DNA of 64,000 bases from an uncultured Lachnospiraceae bacterium (lineage in GTDB: Bacteria > Bacillota > Clostridia > Lachnospirales > Lachnospiraceae). The stretch is from assembly GCA_910579805.1 (NCBI GenBank), contig CAJTWM010000016.1, positions 14,267 through 78,266 on the forward strand, written 5' to 3'. The notes below the pieces were generated by a model. That model was not told the origin of the DNA, did not search any database, and worked only from the letters and a program-made list of their open reading frames with translations. Both the position numbers and the translations under genes were made by a program. Positions 25,357-33,485 of this stretch are shown in pieces (position 1 is the stretch's first letter; each line of letters opens with the position of its first letter).

Positions 25357-27183
25357 TTATTTCATGTTTGCCCGCTTTCTTAAGGTCGGGTCTAAGATTT
25401 TTTTACGGATCCTTAAGGCTGTAGGAGTGACTTCCAGCAGTTCGTCCGTATCGATAAACTCCAATGCCTGCTCCAGACTCAGTACTTTCGGCGGGGTTAA
25501 ACGTAACGCTTCGTCCGCGCTGGAAGAACGGGTGTTAGTGAGCTGCTTTTTCTTGCATACGTTCAGCTCGATATCTTCGCCCCGGCCGTTCTGGCCGACA
25601 ACCATGCCGGAATATACTTTTTCGCCGGGACCGATGAAGAGCGTTCCTCTTTCCTGTGCGTTATATAGTCCGTAGGTGATGGCTTCTCCGGCTTCAAAGG
25701 CGATCAGGGAACCTTGCTTGCGGTACTGGATGTCGCCTTTATAAGGACCGTAGCCGTCAAAAGTCGTATTGATGATACCGTTTCCTTTGGTATCGGTCAT
25801 AAATTCGCCCCGGTATCCGATCAGCCCTCTGGAGGGAATGGAAAATTCCAGCCGGATGTAGCCGCCGGAGGCAGTTCTCATGTTGCGCAGTTCGCCCTTT
25901 CTCTGGCTTAATTTTTCAATAACGGCACCGGAAAATTCTTCGGGTACGTCGATATAAGCCAGTTCCATAGGTTCGGTCTTTTTGCCGTTTTCATCGCTCC
26001 GGTATAAGACTTCCGCTTTGCTTACGGCAAACTCATAACCTTCCCGCCGCATATTTTCAATCAGTACGGACAGATGGAGCTCGCCCCGTCCGGATACTTT
26101 AAAGCTTTCCGTCGTATCGGTTTCTTCCACCCGCAAAGAGACGTCGGTGTTCAGTTCCCGGAACAATCTGTCGCGCAGATGGCGGCTGGTCACATATTTT
26201 CCTTCCTGACCTGCAAGGGGTGAATCGTTAACAAGAAAATGCATGGCGATGGTAGGCTCGGATATTTTTTGAAAGGGGATCGGCTCGGGATTCTCGGGAG
26301 AGCATAAAGTATCCCCGATATGGATGTCCGCAATACCGGAGATCGCAACGATGGAACCGATGCCCGCTTCTTTCACTTCCACTTTGTTCAGGCCGTCAAA
26401 TTCGTACAATTTTGAAATTTTTACTTTCTTTTGTTTTTCCGGTTCATGGGCATTGACGATGACCACTTCCTGATTGACCTTTACAGAGCCGTTGTCAACC
26501 TTTCCCACGCCGATACGTCCCACATATTCATTATAGTCAATGGTGCTGACAAGTACCTGTGTGCCTGCCTCGGGATCGCCTTCGGGCGCCGGGATAGCAT
26601 TTAATATGGTTTCAAATAACGGTTCCATGCTCGTACCGGGCTCATCCGGCGTCAGAGAAGCCACTCCTTCTTTGGCGGATGCATATACGAAGGGGCAGTC
26701 CAACTGGTCTTCGTCGGCGTCAAGATCCAAAAACAGTTCCAGAACTTCGTCGATGACTTCGTCCGGACGGGATTCCGGCCTGTCGATCTTGTTGATGCAG
26801 ACGATGACGGGGAGTTTTAACTCCAACGCTTTCCGCAGCACAAATTTCGTCTGGGGCATGGCGCCTTCAAAAGCGTCTACCACAAGGATCACGCCATTTA
26901 CCATCTTTAGGACACGTTCCACTTCTCCGCCGAAGTCGGCGTGTCCGGGGGTATCGATAATGTTGATTTTTGTGTTTTTATAAGTGACGGCGGTATTTTT
27001 GGAAAGAATGGTGATGCCCCGTTCTCTTTCGATGTCGCCGGAATCCATGACGCGTTCCGCCACTTCCTGATTGTCTCTGAAAACGCCGCTCTGCTTTAAC
27101 AGCTCGTCCACAAGGGTGGTCTTGCCGTGATCCACATGGGCGATGATCGCTACGTTTCTTACATCTTCTCTTGCTTGTTTCAT
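25357..27183 (-). CDS. typA: Translational GTPase TypA/BipA
   Basis: A ribosome-binding GTPase of 608 residues involved in 50S assembly and stress or cold adaptation. G motifs are clear: AHVDHGKTTL, RERGITI, DTPGHADFGGEVERV and NKIDRP. EF-G-like domains III and V and a BipA-specific C-terminal domain (RGTLFIGPGEKVYSGMVVG, then KKQLTNTRSS) follow. Single gene, tail to tail with mgtE. Confidence 0.97.
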   Translation of the reverse strand: MKQAREDVRNVAIIAHVDHGKTTLVDELLKQSGVFRDNQEVAERVMDSGDIERERGITILSKNTAVTYKNTKINIIDTPGHADFGGEVERVLKMVNGVILVVDAFEGAMPQTKFVLRKALELKLPVIVCINKIDRPESRPDEVIDEVLELFLDLDADEDQLDCPFVYASAKEGVASLTPDEPGTSMEPLFETILNAIPAPEGDPEAGTQVLVSTIDYNEYVGRIGVGKVDNGSVKVNQEVVIVNAHEPEKQKKVKISKLYEFDGLNKVEVKEAGIGSIVAISGIADIHIGDTLCSPENPEPIPFQKISEPTIAMHFLVNDSPLAGQEGKYVTSRHLRDRLFRELNTDVSLRVEETDTTESFKVSGRGELHLSVLIENMRREGYEFAVSKAEVLYRSDENGKKTEPMELAYIDVPEEFSGAVIEKLSQRKGELRNMRTASGGYIRLEFSIPSRGLIGYRGEFMTDTKGNGIINTTFDGYGPYKGDIQYRKQGSLIAFEAGEAITYGLYNAQERGTLFIGPGEKVYSGMVVGQNGRGEDIELNVCKKKQLTNTRSSSADEALRLTPPKVLSLEQALEFIDTDELLEVTPTALRIRKKILDPTLRKRANMK

Positions 27184-27421
27184 TTTAAACCGTGCCTTTC
27201 TCTATTCGATTGACTTTTCAAACTTAAATAGTATAGCACTATGTAAGAAAAGTTGCAATTCATATAAAAAAGTTTCGGCAGCAAGTTTCGGCAGCCGCCG
27301 GCGGTAAAAATAAGCGCGAAAAATGGCGCGCGATATTTTAAACTTCTATTTTTCTGAAAATGTGATATAAATAGTAGTACATCACAGGAAAAAATCTTAA
27401 GGTGTAAGAAGGGAGAACAGG

Positions 27422-28051
27422 ATGATAGATAAGGTAATTGAAAACAATCAGGTAACGATCATGGGAACGATAGTGAGCGAGTATGTACCCAGTCATGAAA
27501 TCTTCGGTGAAAATTTTTATATGGTCAATGTAGAAGTGCCGAGACTCAGTAATTCCGCAGATACGATCCCGATCATGATCTCAGAGAGGATCGTAGACGT
27601 AAAGAGCGACGACAGAGGATTAAATGTGATCATCAACGGACAGTTCCGCTCTTATAATCGCCATGAAGCCAAAAAGAACAGGCTGCTCTTATCCGTATTT
27701 GCAAGAGACATTGAATTTGTGGAAGAGGTAACGGAAAACGAAAAGACCAATCAGATCTATTTAGACGGATACATATGCAAACAGCCTGTTTATCGGAAAA
27801 CGCCTTTAGGAAGGGAAATCACGGATCTGCTTTTGGCGTCAAACAGGCCTTACGGAAAGTCGGATTACATTCCCTGCATATGCTGGGGAAGAAACGCCCG
27901 TTATGCAAGCAGCTTTGAAGTCGGGATGCGGTGTCTGATCTGGGGGCGTATCCAGAGCAGGGAGTATATGAAAAAGGTCGGCGAAGAAGAGTTGGAAAAG
28001 AGGATCGCTTATGAAGTTTCGGTAAGCAAACTGGAACTTTTTGAGGAATAG
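27422..28051 (+). CDS. Two-OB-fold single-stranded DNA-binding-like protein
   Basis: A 209-residue protein with two OB-fold-like halves. The first (about 8-100) starts NQVTIMGTIVSEYVPSHEIFGENFY and the second (about 110-205) has IYLDGYICKQPVYRKTPLGREITDLLLASNR and YIPCICWGRNAR, close to SSB strands. Canonical SSBs have one OB fold plus an acidic tail ending in DDDIPF; that tail is absent here. It is probably a paralogue acting on single-stranded DNA, not the main SSB. GGAGAACAG precedes ATG 27422. Confidence 0.8.
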   Translation: MIDKVIENNQVTIMGTIVSEYVPSHEIFGENFYMVNVEVPRLSNSADTIPIMISERIVDVKSDDRGLNVIINGQFRSYNRHEAKKNRLLLSVFARDIEFVEEVTENEKTNQIYLDGYICKQPVYRKTPLGREITDLLLASNRPYGKSDYIPCICWGRNARYASSFEVGMRCLIWGRIQSREYMKKVGEEELEKRIAYEVSVSKLELFEE

Positions 28052-28126
28052 CGGTATCACAAGCAGGTCGTTGATACGCATGGGACTTAGTACCATACAG
28101 GAAATATAGCGCAATCTTAAATTTTA

Positions 28127-28155
28127 TTGAAAATTTTGCCAATATATGCTATGAT
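28127..28155 (+). promoter_or_regulatory. Promoter of the corrinoid adenosyltransferase gene
   Basis: TTGAAA at 28127-28132 and TATGAT at 28150-28155 with a 17-base spacer, about 45 bases before the start codon. Confidence 0.65.
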
Positions 28156-28199
28156 AGGTGACGGTTAAATTTTGAAAGAAGATTGTGTGGAGAAAAGAT

Positions 28200-28700
28200 A
28201 TGAATAAAGGGATGATACAGATCTATACAGGCGATGGGCATGGCAAGTCGCCTGCCGCCCTTGGGAAAGCAGTTCAGGCTGCGGTGAAAGGTACGAACGT
28301 CGTCATAATTCAGTTTTTAAAAGGAAAGGGACTTGGAGAGTCCGAATTTTTGAAACGGTTGGAACCTGAGATTAAATTGTTCCGTTTTGAGAAGTCCGAT
28401 GAAAATTTTTCCAAGCTGTCCGATGAAAGAAAAAGAGAAGAGATCCAGAACATCAAAAACGGCATGAACTATGCGAAAAAGGTACTTTCTACCGGGGAAT
28501 GCGGTCTTCTCATATTAGACGAGGTATTGGGACTGATCGAAAAAGAGATCATTACGGTGGAGGATCTGAAAAATGTTTTGGAATGCCGTTCGGAGAACAC
28601 CGATATCATTTTGACGGGAATCGCATTGAGCGATGAGATCTGTGTACTGGCGGACGAGGTATCCAAGATTGAAACGGTCAAATTTAAGTGCTGGCAGTAA
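28200..28700 (+). CDS. CobA/CobO-type corrinoid adenosyltransferase
   Basis: A 166-residue P-loop protein that transfers the adenosyl group of ATP to cob(I)alamin or cobyrinic acid diamide. The nucleotide loop is GDGHGKSPAALGKA, close to the CobA signature GxGKGKTTAA but with SPA in place of TTA. The Walker B-like LLILDEVLGLIE and the ILTG block are intact. It is slightly shorter than typical BtuR/CobA. I use ATG 28200 behind TGGAGAA; GTG 28185 is possible. No other cobalamin gene is nearby, so it may serve salvage. Confidence 0.85.
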   Translation: MNKGMIQIYTGDGHGKSPAALGKAVQAAVKGTNVVIIQFLKGKGLGESEFLKRLEPEIKLFRFEKSDENFSKLSDERKREEIQNIKNGMNYAKKVLSTGECGLLILDEVLGLIEKEIITVEDLKNVLECRSENTDIILTGIALSDEICVLADEVSKIETVKFKCWQ

Positions 28701-28744
28701 GACGGCACATATATTTGGTAATATAATAATGAAACGCTCATATG

Positions 28745-28800
28745 ATAATCATAGCAGTTACACGTTGACAGTGAAGAACAGTAGTGCTATGATTATTTTA
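28745..28800 (+). terminator. Terminator after the adenosyltransferase gene
   Basis: A 12-base perfect stem, ATAATCATAGCA (28745-28756) with TGCTATGATTAT (28785-28796), followed by TTTTATT. Confidence 0.8.
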
Positions 28801-28917
28801 TTCCCGTAGACAGCGAGCCGGGGCAATCAGGTCAGGAGACGGCTGGCCGGCCGGACGCTTCAAACGCTGCGGGAGTAAGATAACACGCTGCTTGCGGCGG
28901 GGAATCTGAATGAGTAA

Positions 28918-29083
28918 GATAGAGGTTGCATGATTCAAGAGTAGCTTTTCCGATGCGGCAGGCGCAGGAGAGGTAAAGTGAAAGGGGAAAATGCCGAAAG
29001 AGGAGGTTTCCTGTCAGGACCGATTCTTGGGGATGCAATGAAGAATTGTATCACTGTCATCTGTAACCGGATGGGGCGCTATC
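28918..29083 (+). promoter_or_regulatory. Lysine riboswitch (L-box) upstream of dapA
   Basis: P1 is GATAG (28918-28922) with CTATC (29079-29083). The conserved core is easily read: AGAGGTTGCATGATTCAAGAGTA, then AAAATGCCGAAAG, GGATGCAATGAAGAA and TTGTATCACTGTCATCTG. It should bind lysine and switch off dapA through the terminator at 29101. The 117 bases between the preceding terminator and the riboswitch hold the presumed promoter, but no clear hexamers. Confidence 0.95.
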
Positions 29084-29098
29084 GTGAATGAGATTTTT

Positions 29099-29127
29099 GT
29101 CGGCGCATATCCTGCGCCGATTTTTTA
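29099..29127 (+). terminator. Riboswitch-controlled terminator of dapA
   Basis: CGGCGCA (29101-29107) pairs with TGCGCCG (29113-29119) and is followed by ATTTTTTATG. It is the expression platform of the lysine riboswitch. About 160 bases of leader with no further gene follow before dapA. Confidence 0.88.
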
Positions 29128-29290
29128 TGCGCATACCCGTACACAATAGGTAAAACCATATAGGAGAGTTTTGCACATAGGAAGATGCCGCTAAGGCGGC
29201 GCACGGGTCGCGCGGTGAGCAGGGGAAGATGGTTCTTTCCCGCCCGATTGCGCAGTCCAGACCCCAAACCTAATATGAAGGAGGATATCT

Positions 29291-30175
29291 ATGTCTATTT
29301 TTACAGGTTCCGGCGTTGCGGTCGTAACGCCATTTCATGAAAACGGAGAAGTAAATTACGAGAAATTCGGAGAGCTTTTGGAATTTCAGATCCAAAACGG
29401 GACGGATGCGATCATCGTCTGTGGAACAACGGGGGAAGCGTCTACACTGACCCATGAAGAGCATTTGGATGTGATCAAATATTGTGTGGAAAAAGTAGCC
29501 GGCAGGATACCGGTAATCGCAGGAACCGGTTCGAACTGCACAAATACGGCGGTCTATCTGTCACAGGAGGCGGAGAAATACGGCGCGGACGGTCTGCTGC
29601 TGGTGACGCCTTATTACAACAAGGCTACGCAGGGCGGTTTATATGAACATTTTAAAATGATCGCGGACAGCGTGAAGATACCGATCATTCTTTATAACGT
29701 ACCCGGCAGGACAGGATGCAATATCATGCCGGAAACGGTAGTGCGCCTTTGTAAAGAAGTGGAAAATATCGTGGGCGTAAAAGAAGCCAGCGGCAATATT
29801 TCCCAGATTGCGAAACTGCAGGCCCTTGCGGGCGGCAGCGTGGATCTGTATTCCGGAAACGACGACCAGATCGTACCGATCCTTTCCCTTGGAGGAAAGG
29901 GCGTAATCTCCGTACTCGCGAATATAGCGCCGAAACAGACCCATGATATCTGTGCAAAATATTTTGAAGGAGATACGGAAGGCAGCAGGGAGGAACAGCT
30001 TAAGACACTGGAATTGTACGGCGCGCTGTTCTGCGAGGTCAATCCGATCCCTGTAAAGAAAGCATTGAACCTTATGGGCATGGGGGCAGGCGTATTAAGA
30101 AGACCTTTAAGCGAAATGGAACCCGAAAATGCGGCCCGTCTTGAGAAAGCGATGAAGAATTACGGATTACTGTAA
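29291..30175 (+). CDS. dapA: 4-Hydroxy-tetrahydrodipicolinate synthase
   Basis: First committed step of lysine/diaminopimelate synthesis, condensing pyruvate and aspartate semialdehyde. The 294-residue TIM barrel has CGTTGEASTLTHEEH, the catalytic Tyr in YNVPGRTG, the Schiff-base Lys in GVKEASGN and the SGNDD loop. GAAGGAGGATATCT precedes the ATG. It is followed by dapB and controlled by the lysine riboswitch. In a spore former the pathway also supplies dipicolinate. Confidence 0.98.
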   Translation: MSIFTGSGVAVVTPFHENGEVNYEKFGELLEFQIQNGTDAIIVCGTTGEASTLTHEEHLDVIKYCVEKVAGRIPVIAGTGSNCTNTAVYLSQEAEKYGADGLLLVTPYYNKATQGGLYEHFKMIADSVKIPIILYNVPGRTGCNIMPETVVRLCKEVENIVGVKEASGNISQIAKLQALAGGSVDLYSGNDDQIVPILSLGGKGVISVLANIAPKQTHDICAKYFEGDTEGSREEQLKTLELYGALFCEVNPIPVKKALNLMGMGAGVLRRPLSEMEPENAARLEKAMKNYGLL

Positions 30176-30269
30176 AATAGTACGCACAGGTTTCCGCAGT
30201 CTTGGTTAACGGTGCCGCACACCCAAAACAGGACGGAGAGGAAACCGGGGATAGAATAGGAGAAACGGA

Positions 30270-31025
30270 ATGATAAAGGCAATTATGCATGGGTGCAACG
30301 GAAAAATGGGGCAGACGATAGCAGGTCTTATTGCGGAAGACGAAGAGATCGAACTGGTCGCGGGAGTGGATGCGTTCTCAAAGGAAGGAAATACATTTCC
30401 GGTGTTTCTTTCTATGGAGGAATGCAATATCGGGGCGGACGTTGTCATTGATTTTTCAGCGGCCGCGGCCGTGGACGGACTGATCGGTTTCTGCGCGGAG
30501 AAAAAGCTGCCCTGTGTGTTATGCACTACAGGGCTGTCGGAAGAACAGCTTCAAAAAGTGACGGAGGCGTCGAAAAAAACGGCGATTTTAAAATCCGCCA
30601 ATATGTCGCTGGGGATCAATATGCTATTAAAATTATTGAAAGAAGCGGCAGGCGTTTTGGTTCCGGCAGGGTTTGATATTGAAATTGTGGAAAAACATCA
30701 TAATCAAAAACTGGATGCGCCGAGCGGTACTGCGCTGGCGCTGGCGGATTCTATCAATGAAGAGTTTGATGATCGTTATGAATATGTATACGACAGAAGC
30801 GTTAAGCGGGAAAAACGTGGGAAAAAGGAACTGGGGATTTCGGCAGTGCGGGGAGGCTCGATCGTAGGCGAGCATGACGTGATCTTCGCAGGTGCGGACG
30901 AAGTGATCACCTTTTCCCATTCCGCATATTCCAAGGCGGTATTCGCTAAAGGAGCGATACAGGCAGCGAAGTTTTTAGCGGGAAAGCCGGCGGGAATGTA
31001 TGATATGAGTGATGTGATCGGTTAA
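30270..31025 (+). CDS. dapB: 4-Hydroxy-tetrahydrodipicolinate reductase
   Basis: NAD(P)H-dependent reductase of the lysine pathway, 251 residues. The Rossmann start MHGCNGKMGQTIAGLI, the CTTGLSEEQ loop, and the active site EKHHNQKLDAPSGTALALADSI are intact. It follows dapA by 94 bases; that gap contains an inverted pair GGTTTCC/GGAAACC. Probably cotranscribed with dapA. Confidence 0.97.
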   Translation: MIKAIMHGCNGKMGQTIAGLIAEDEEIELVAGVDAFSKEGNTFPVFLSMEECNIGADVVIDFSAAAAVDGLIGFCAEKKLPCVLCTTGLSEEQLQKVTEASKKTAILKSANMSLGINMLLKLLKEAAGVLVPAGFDIEIVEKHHNQKLDAPSGTALALADSINEEFDDRYEYVYDRSVKREKRGKKELGISAVRGGSIVGEHDVIFAGADEVITFSHSAYSKAVFAKGAIQAAKFLAGKPAGMYDMSDVIG

Positions 31026-31062
31026 CGGATCCGTATTTCGGGTCTGAGTTTATAAATTTTAT

Positions 31063-31111
31063 AAAAAGGAAGCCGCATAAGTAGAGATTACTTAAGGACT
31101 TCCTTTTTTAT
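31063..31111. terminator. Terminator after dapB
   Basis: AAAAAGGAAG (31063-31072) pairs with CTTCCTTTTT (31099-31108), with a nested AAGTA/TACTT hairpin. A and T runs on both sides make it usable from both strands. Confidence 0.78.
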
Positions 31112-31134
31112 AGGAGAGAAGAAATAAAAACCGA

Positions 31135-31743
31135 TTAAGGATTCACTCTTACCCTGCCGTTTGTACTGTTATTGGCGTTGGAGCCGTCGCCGATGAGGTC
31201 GTCGGTAATATCTGCGACGCCGTCGGCTACATCATTTACCGCATCGCTGACAGCATTTCCGGCATCATCTAAAAGAGAGTCGTTATTGTTTGCCGTACTA
31301 TTGTTTACAGACCCGTTAGCGGTAGTACCGTTTGTCGTACCGGTAGTATTGTTGTTAGCGCCTGTACCGTTGTTTACGGTATTACCGGTTCCCGTCGTAT
31401 TGTTGGCGCCGGTATTTGTACCGTTATTTGCAGTATGGCTGGTATCCGTTGTATTGCCCGTACCCGTTCCACTGTTTACAGTGCTGCCTGTACCTGTCAT
31501 ATTGTCGGTACCTGTACCGTTGTTTACGGTATTGCCCGTACCTGTCGTGTTGTTGGTACCTGTGCCGTTGTTTGTGGCATTATTGGCGCCTGTCGTATTG
31601 TTAGTACCTGCGGTCGTATTATTGGCGGTATTATTTGCCATATCGTTTTCATTTCCGTTTTTCTTGTCGTTACCGCAGGCAGTAAGCATACATACGAGGA
31701 GCGCCATAAGGAACATAGATAATACTTTGCTGTTTTTTTTCAT
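31135..31743 (-). CDS. Low-complexity Asn/Thr/Gly repeat lipoprotein
   Basis: A 202-residue predicted lipoprotein. A signal peptide MKKNSKVLSMFLMALLVC leads to the lipobox LTAC with the lipidated Cys at about residue 23. About 120 residues made almost only of N, T and G follow, in imperfect units like NNGTGTDNMTGTG. The C-terminal part is a helix rich in A, D and V (DDAGNAVSDAVNDVADGVADITDDL) ending GRVRVNP. Start 31743 fits GGAGGTAATT; a longer frame to 31851 has no ribosome site. Wall-spanning spacer function is a guess. The repeats make length polymorphism likely. Confidence 0.8.
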   Translation of the reverse strand: MKKNSKVLSMFLMALLVCMLTACGNDKKNGNENDMANNTANNTTAGTNNTTGANNATNNGTGTNNTTGTGNTVNNGTGTDNMTGTGSTVNSGTGTGNTTDTSHTANNGTNTGANNTTGTGNTVNNGTGANNNTTGTTNGTTANGSVNNSTANNNDSLLDDAGNAVSDAVNDVADGVADITDDLIGDGSNANNSTNGRVRVNP

Positions 31744-31874
31744 AATTACCTCCATTCCGAAGCGTTTATGCTGCTTTACTTCGTACAATTCAGAAACTTT
31801 CCTAAACAGGCATTCGGTGCGTTTAGGGCGGTTTCTAAAGATAGTATGCACAGTTGCTTTTAAAATATGCGGAA

Positions 31875-32124
31875 GGAAGTGCGTAAAGATTTTCTAAGCT
31901 GTCAAAGCACGCCAGCTAAGAAAATCTAAGTTACGCACTGAAGAATGCCAAAAGCGGGCATTCTTCCCAATTATGTTTGTACCGCTGTAAGCGGCATGAC
32001 GGGAAGTGCGTAAAGATTTTCTAAGCTGTCAAAGCACGCCGGCTAAGAAAATCTAAGTTACGCACTGAAGAATGCTAAAAGCGGGCATTCTTCCCAATTA
32101 TGTTTTTGCCGCTGTAAGCGGCAT
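31875..32124. repeat. Two tandem copies of a 127-base three-hairpin unit
   Basis: Unit 1 starts at 31875 (GGAAGTGCGTAAAG) and unit 2 at 32002 with only a few differences. Each unit has three inverted repeats: AGTGCGTAA/TTACGCACT enclosing AGATTTTCT/AGAAAATCT; GAAGAATGC/GCATTCTTC; and CCGCT/AGCGG. No open frame. It fills the gap between the lipoprotein gene and hisA. Confidence 0.85.
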
Positions 32125-32209
32125 ATCTGAAGGCTGAAAAATCAAAAATAAATGATAAATGCGCAGACTCGGTTAATAGAGTCAAAACCTCGCGGAAACG
32201 GAGAAAAAT

Positions 32210-32983
32210 ATGAAATTCAGGCCATGTATTGATATTCATAACGGAAAAGTAAAGCAGATTGTAGGCGGCAGTCTATTTGATGAAAACAATCAGGCGGAGG
32301 AAAATTTTGTTTCCGCGAAAGACGCGGCTTGGTTTGCTTCGCTGTATAAGGAAAGAGGGCTTTTGGGCGGCCATGTGATCCTGTTAAATCCCTCTGTCAG
32401 CAAATTTTTTGAAGAAACAAAAAAACAGGCATTATCTGCGCTCAGGGCTTTTCCGGGAGGGATGCAGGCCGGCGGAGGGATCACGGCGGAAAATGCGGAA
32501 GAATATCTGCGGGCGGGAGCGAGCCATGTGATCGTCACCTCCTATGTATTTAAGGACGGCAGGATCAATTATGAAAATCTGGAAAGGCTAAAAAAAGAAG
32601 TCGGAACGGAACATATCGTGATTGATCTAAGCTGCAGGAAAAAGGGAGAAGATTATTATATTGTTACCGACAGATGGCAGAAATATACGGAGAGCAGACT
32701 AACGGCGGAAATATTGGAAACATTTTCCTGTTTTTGCGATGAATTTTTAGTCCATGCAGTAGATGTGGAAGGGAAAGCGGACGGCATTGAAGAAAACGTG
32801 GCCGGACTTTTGGGCGATTGGGGAAAGAAAAAGATCACCTATGCAGGCGGCGTACATAGTTTTGAGGATTTAGGGAAATTGAAGCGGCTTGGGAAGGGAC
32901 GGGTGGATGTGACCATCGGCAGCGCCTTGGACCTATTCGGCGGTTCCATGGCATTTGAGGACGTATTGTCATATATGGAATAA
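32210..32983 (+). CDS. hisA: Eukaryotic-type phosphoribosylformimino-AICAR ribotide isomerase (HisA/HIS6-like)
   Basis: A 257-residue beta-alpha barrel for the HisA Amadori isomerisation in histidine synthesis. FRPCIDIHNGKVKQIVGGS carries the N-terminal catalytic Asp; AGGGITAENAEEYLRAGASHVIVTSYVF and YAGGVHSFEDL are the phosphate-binding ends. The long inserts (the YKERGLLGGHVILLNPS stretch and the KYTESRLTAE region) fit the fungal/plant HIS6 type, not the usual bacterial HisA. It stands alone without other his genes, followed by its own terminator. Confidence 0.88.
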   Translation: MKFRPCIDIHNGKVKQIVGGSLFDENNQAEENFVSAKDAAWFASLYKERGLLGGHVILLNPSVSKFFEETKKQALSALRAFPGGMQAGGGITAENAEEYLRAGASHVIVTSYVFKDGRINYENLERLKKEVGTEHIVIDLSCRKKGEDYYIVTDRWQKYTESRLTAEILETFSCFCDEFLVHAVDVEGKADGIEENVAGLLGDWGKKKITYAGGVHSFEDLGKLKRLGKGRVDVTIGSALDLFGGSMAFEDVLSYME

Positions 32984-33016
32984 AAAAAGAACCAATCAAA
33001 AGATTGGTTCTTTTTC
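32984..33016. terminator. Terminator after hisA
   Basis: AGAACCAATC (32988-32997), AAAA loop, GATTGGTTCT (33002-33011), then TTTTC; the A run on the left allows use from the minus strand too. Confidence 0.88.
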
Positions 33017-33119
33017 TAATCCGTCATAACACTACTGCAAATTCATAAATAAATTTGTTATCATTTATATTAAGAAAAGGCACATGTTGATACTGATTAT
33101 GAGATGTTATAAGTATTTC

Positions 33120-33320
33120 TTATAACTTTGTTACGTTAACAGCCTGAGGTCCTTTTTCTCCGTTTACTACCTCGAATTCAACACTTGCGCCTTCTTCTAA
33201 AGACTTGAAGCCTTCCATGTTAAGTCCTGAATAGTGTACGAATACGTCATTTCCGCTTTCATCGGAGATGAAGCCGTAACCTTTCTGGTTGTTAAACCAT
33301 TTTACTGTACCTTTGTTCAT
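33120..33320 (-). CDS. Cold-shock protein (CspA family)
   Basis: A 66-residue single cold-shock domain binding single-stranded nucleic acid. RNP1 (KGYGFI) and RNP2 (DVFVHYS) are intact in MNKGTVKWFNNQKGYGFISD. Start 33320 fits GGAGG upstream; a frame open to 33353 lacks support. A consensus promoter lies at 33377-33405, leaving a short leader. Confidence 0.96.
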   Translation of the reverse strand: MNKGTVKWFNNQKGYGFISDESGNDVFVHYSGLNMEGFKSLEEGASVEFEVVNGEKGPQAVNVTKL

Positions 33321-33376
33321 CGCAGATACCTCCAAATCAAAATTATGCTGCATGATTTATACAACAGAATCAGAAT

Positions 33377-33405
33377 ATCATAATAATAAGGAAAAGTAAA
33401 GTCAA
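33377..33405 (-). promoter_or_regulatory. Promoter of the cold-shock gene
   Basis: On the minus strand, TTGACT (33405-33400) and TATGAT (33382-33377), spacer 17. Confidence 0.75.
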
Positions 33406-33485
33406 ACGTAGTTTTTTAGTAAAAAAGTTGTATTTTATATGCTTCTTATGGTAAAATAGTAAAAGTTTACTGGAGGTGACTGGAT

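Noticed and set aside
31172..31897. Plus-strand frame of 241 codons opposite the repeat lipoprotein
   Set aside because: Its Val/Pro/Leu repeats are only the complement of the Asn/Thr/Gly repeats; it has no signal or ribosome site.
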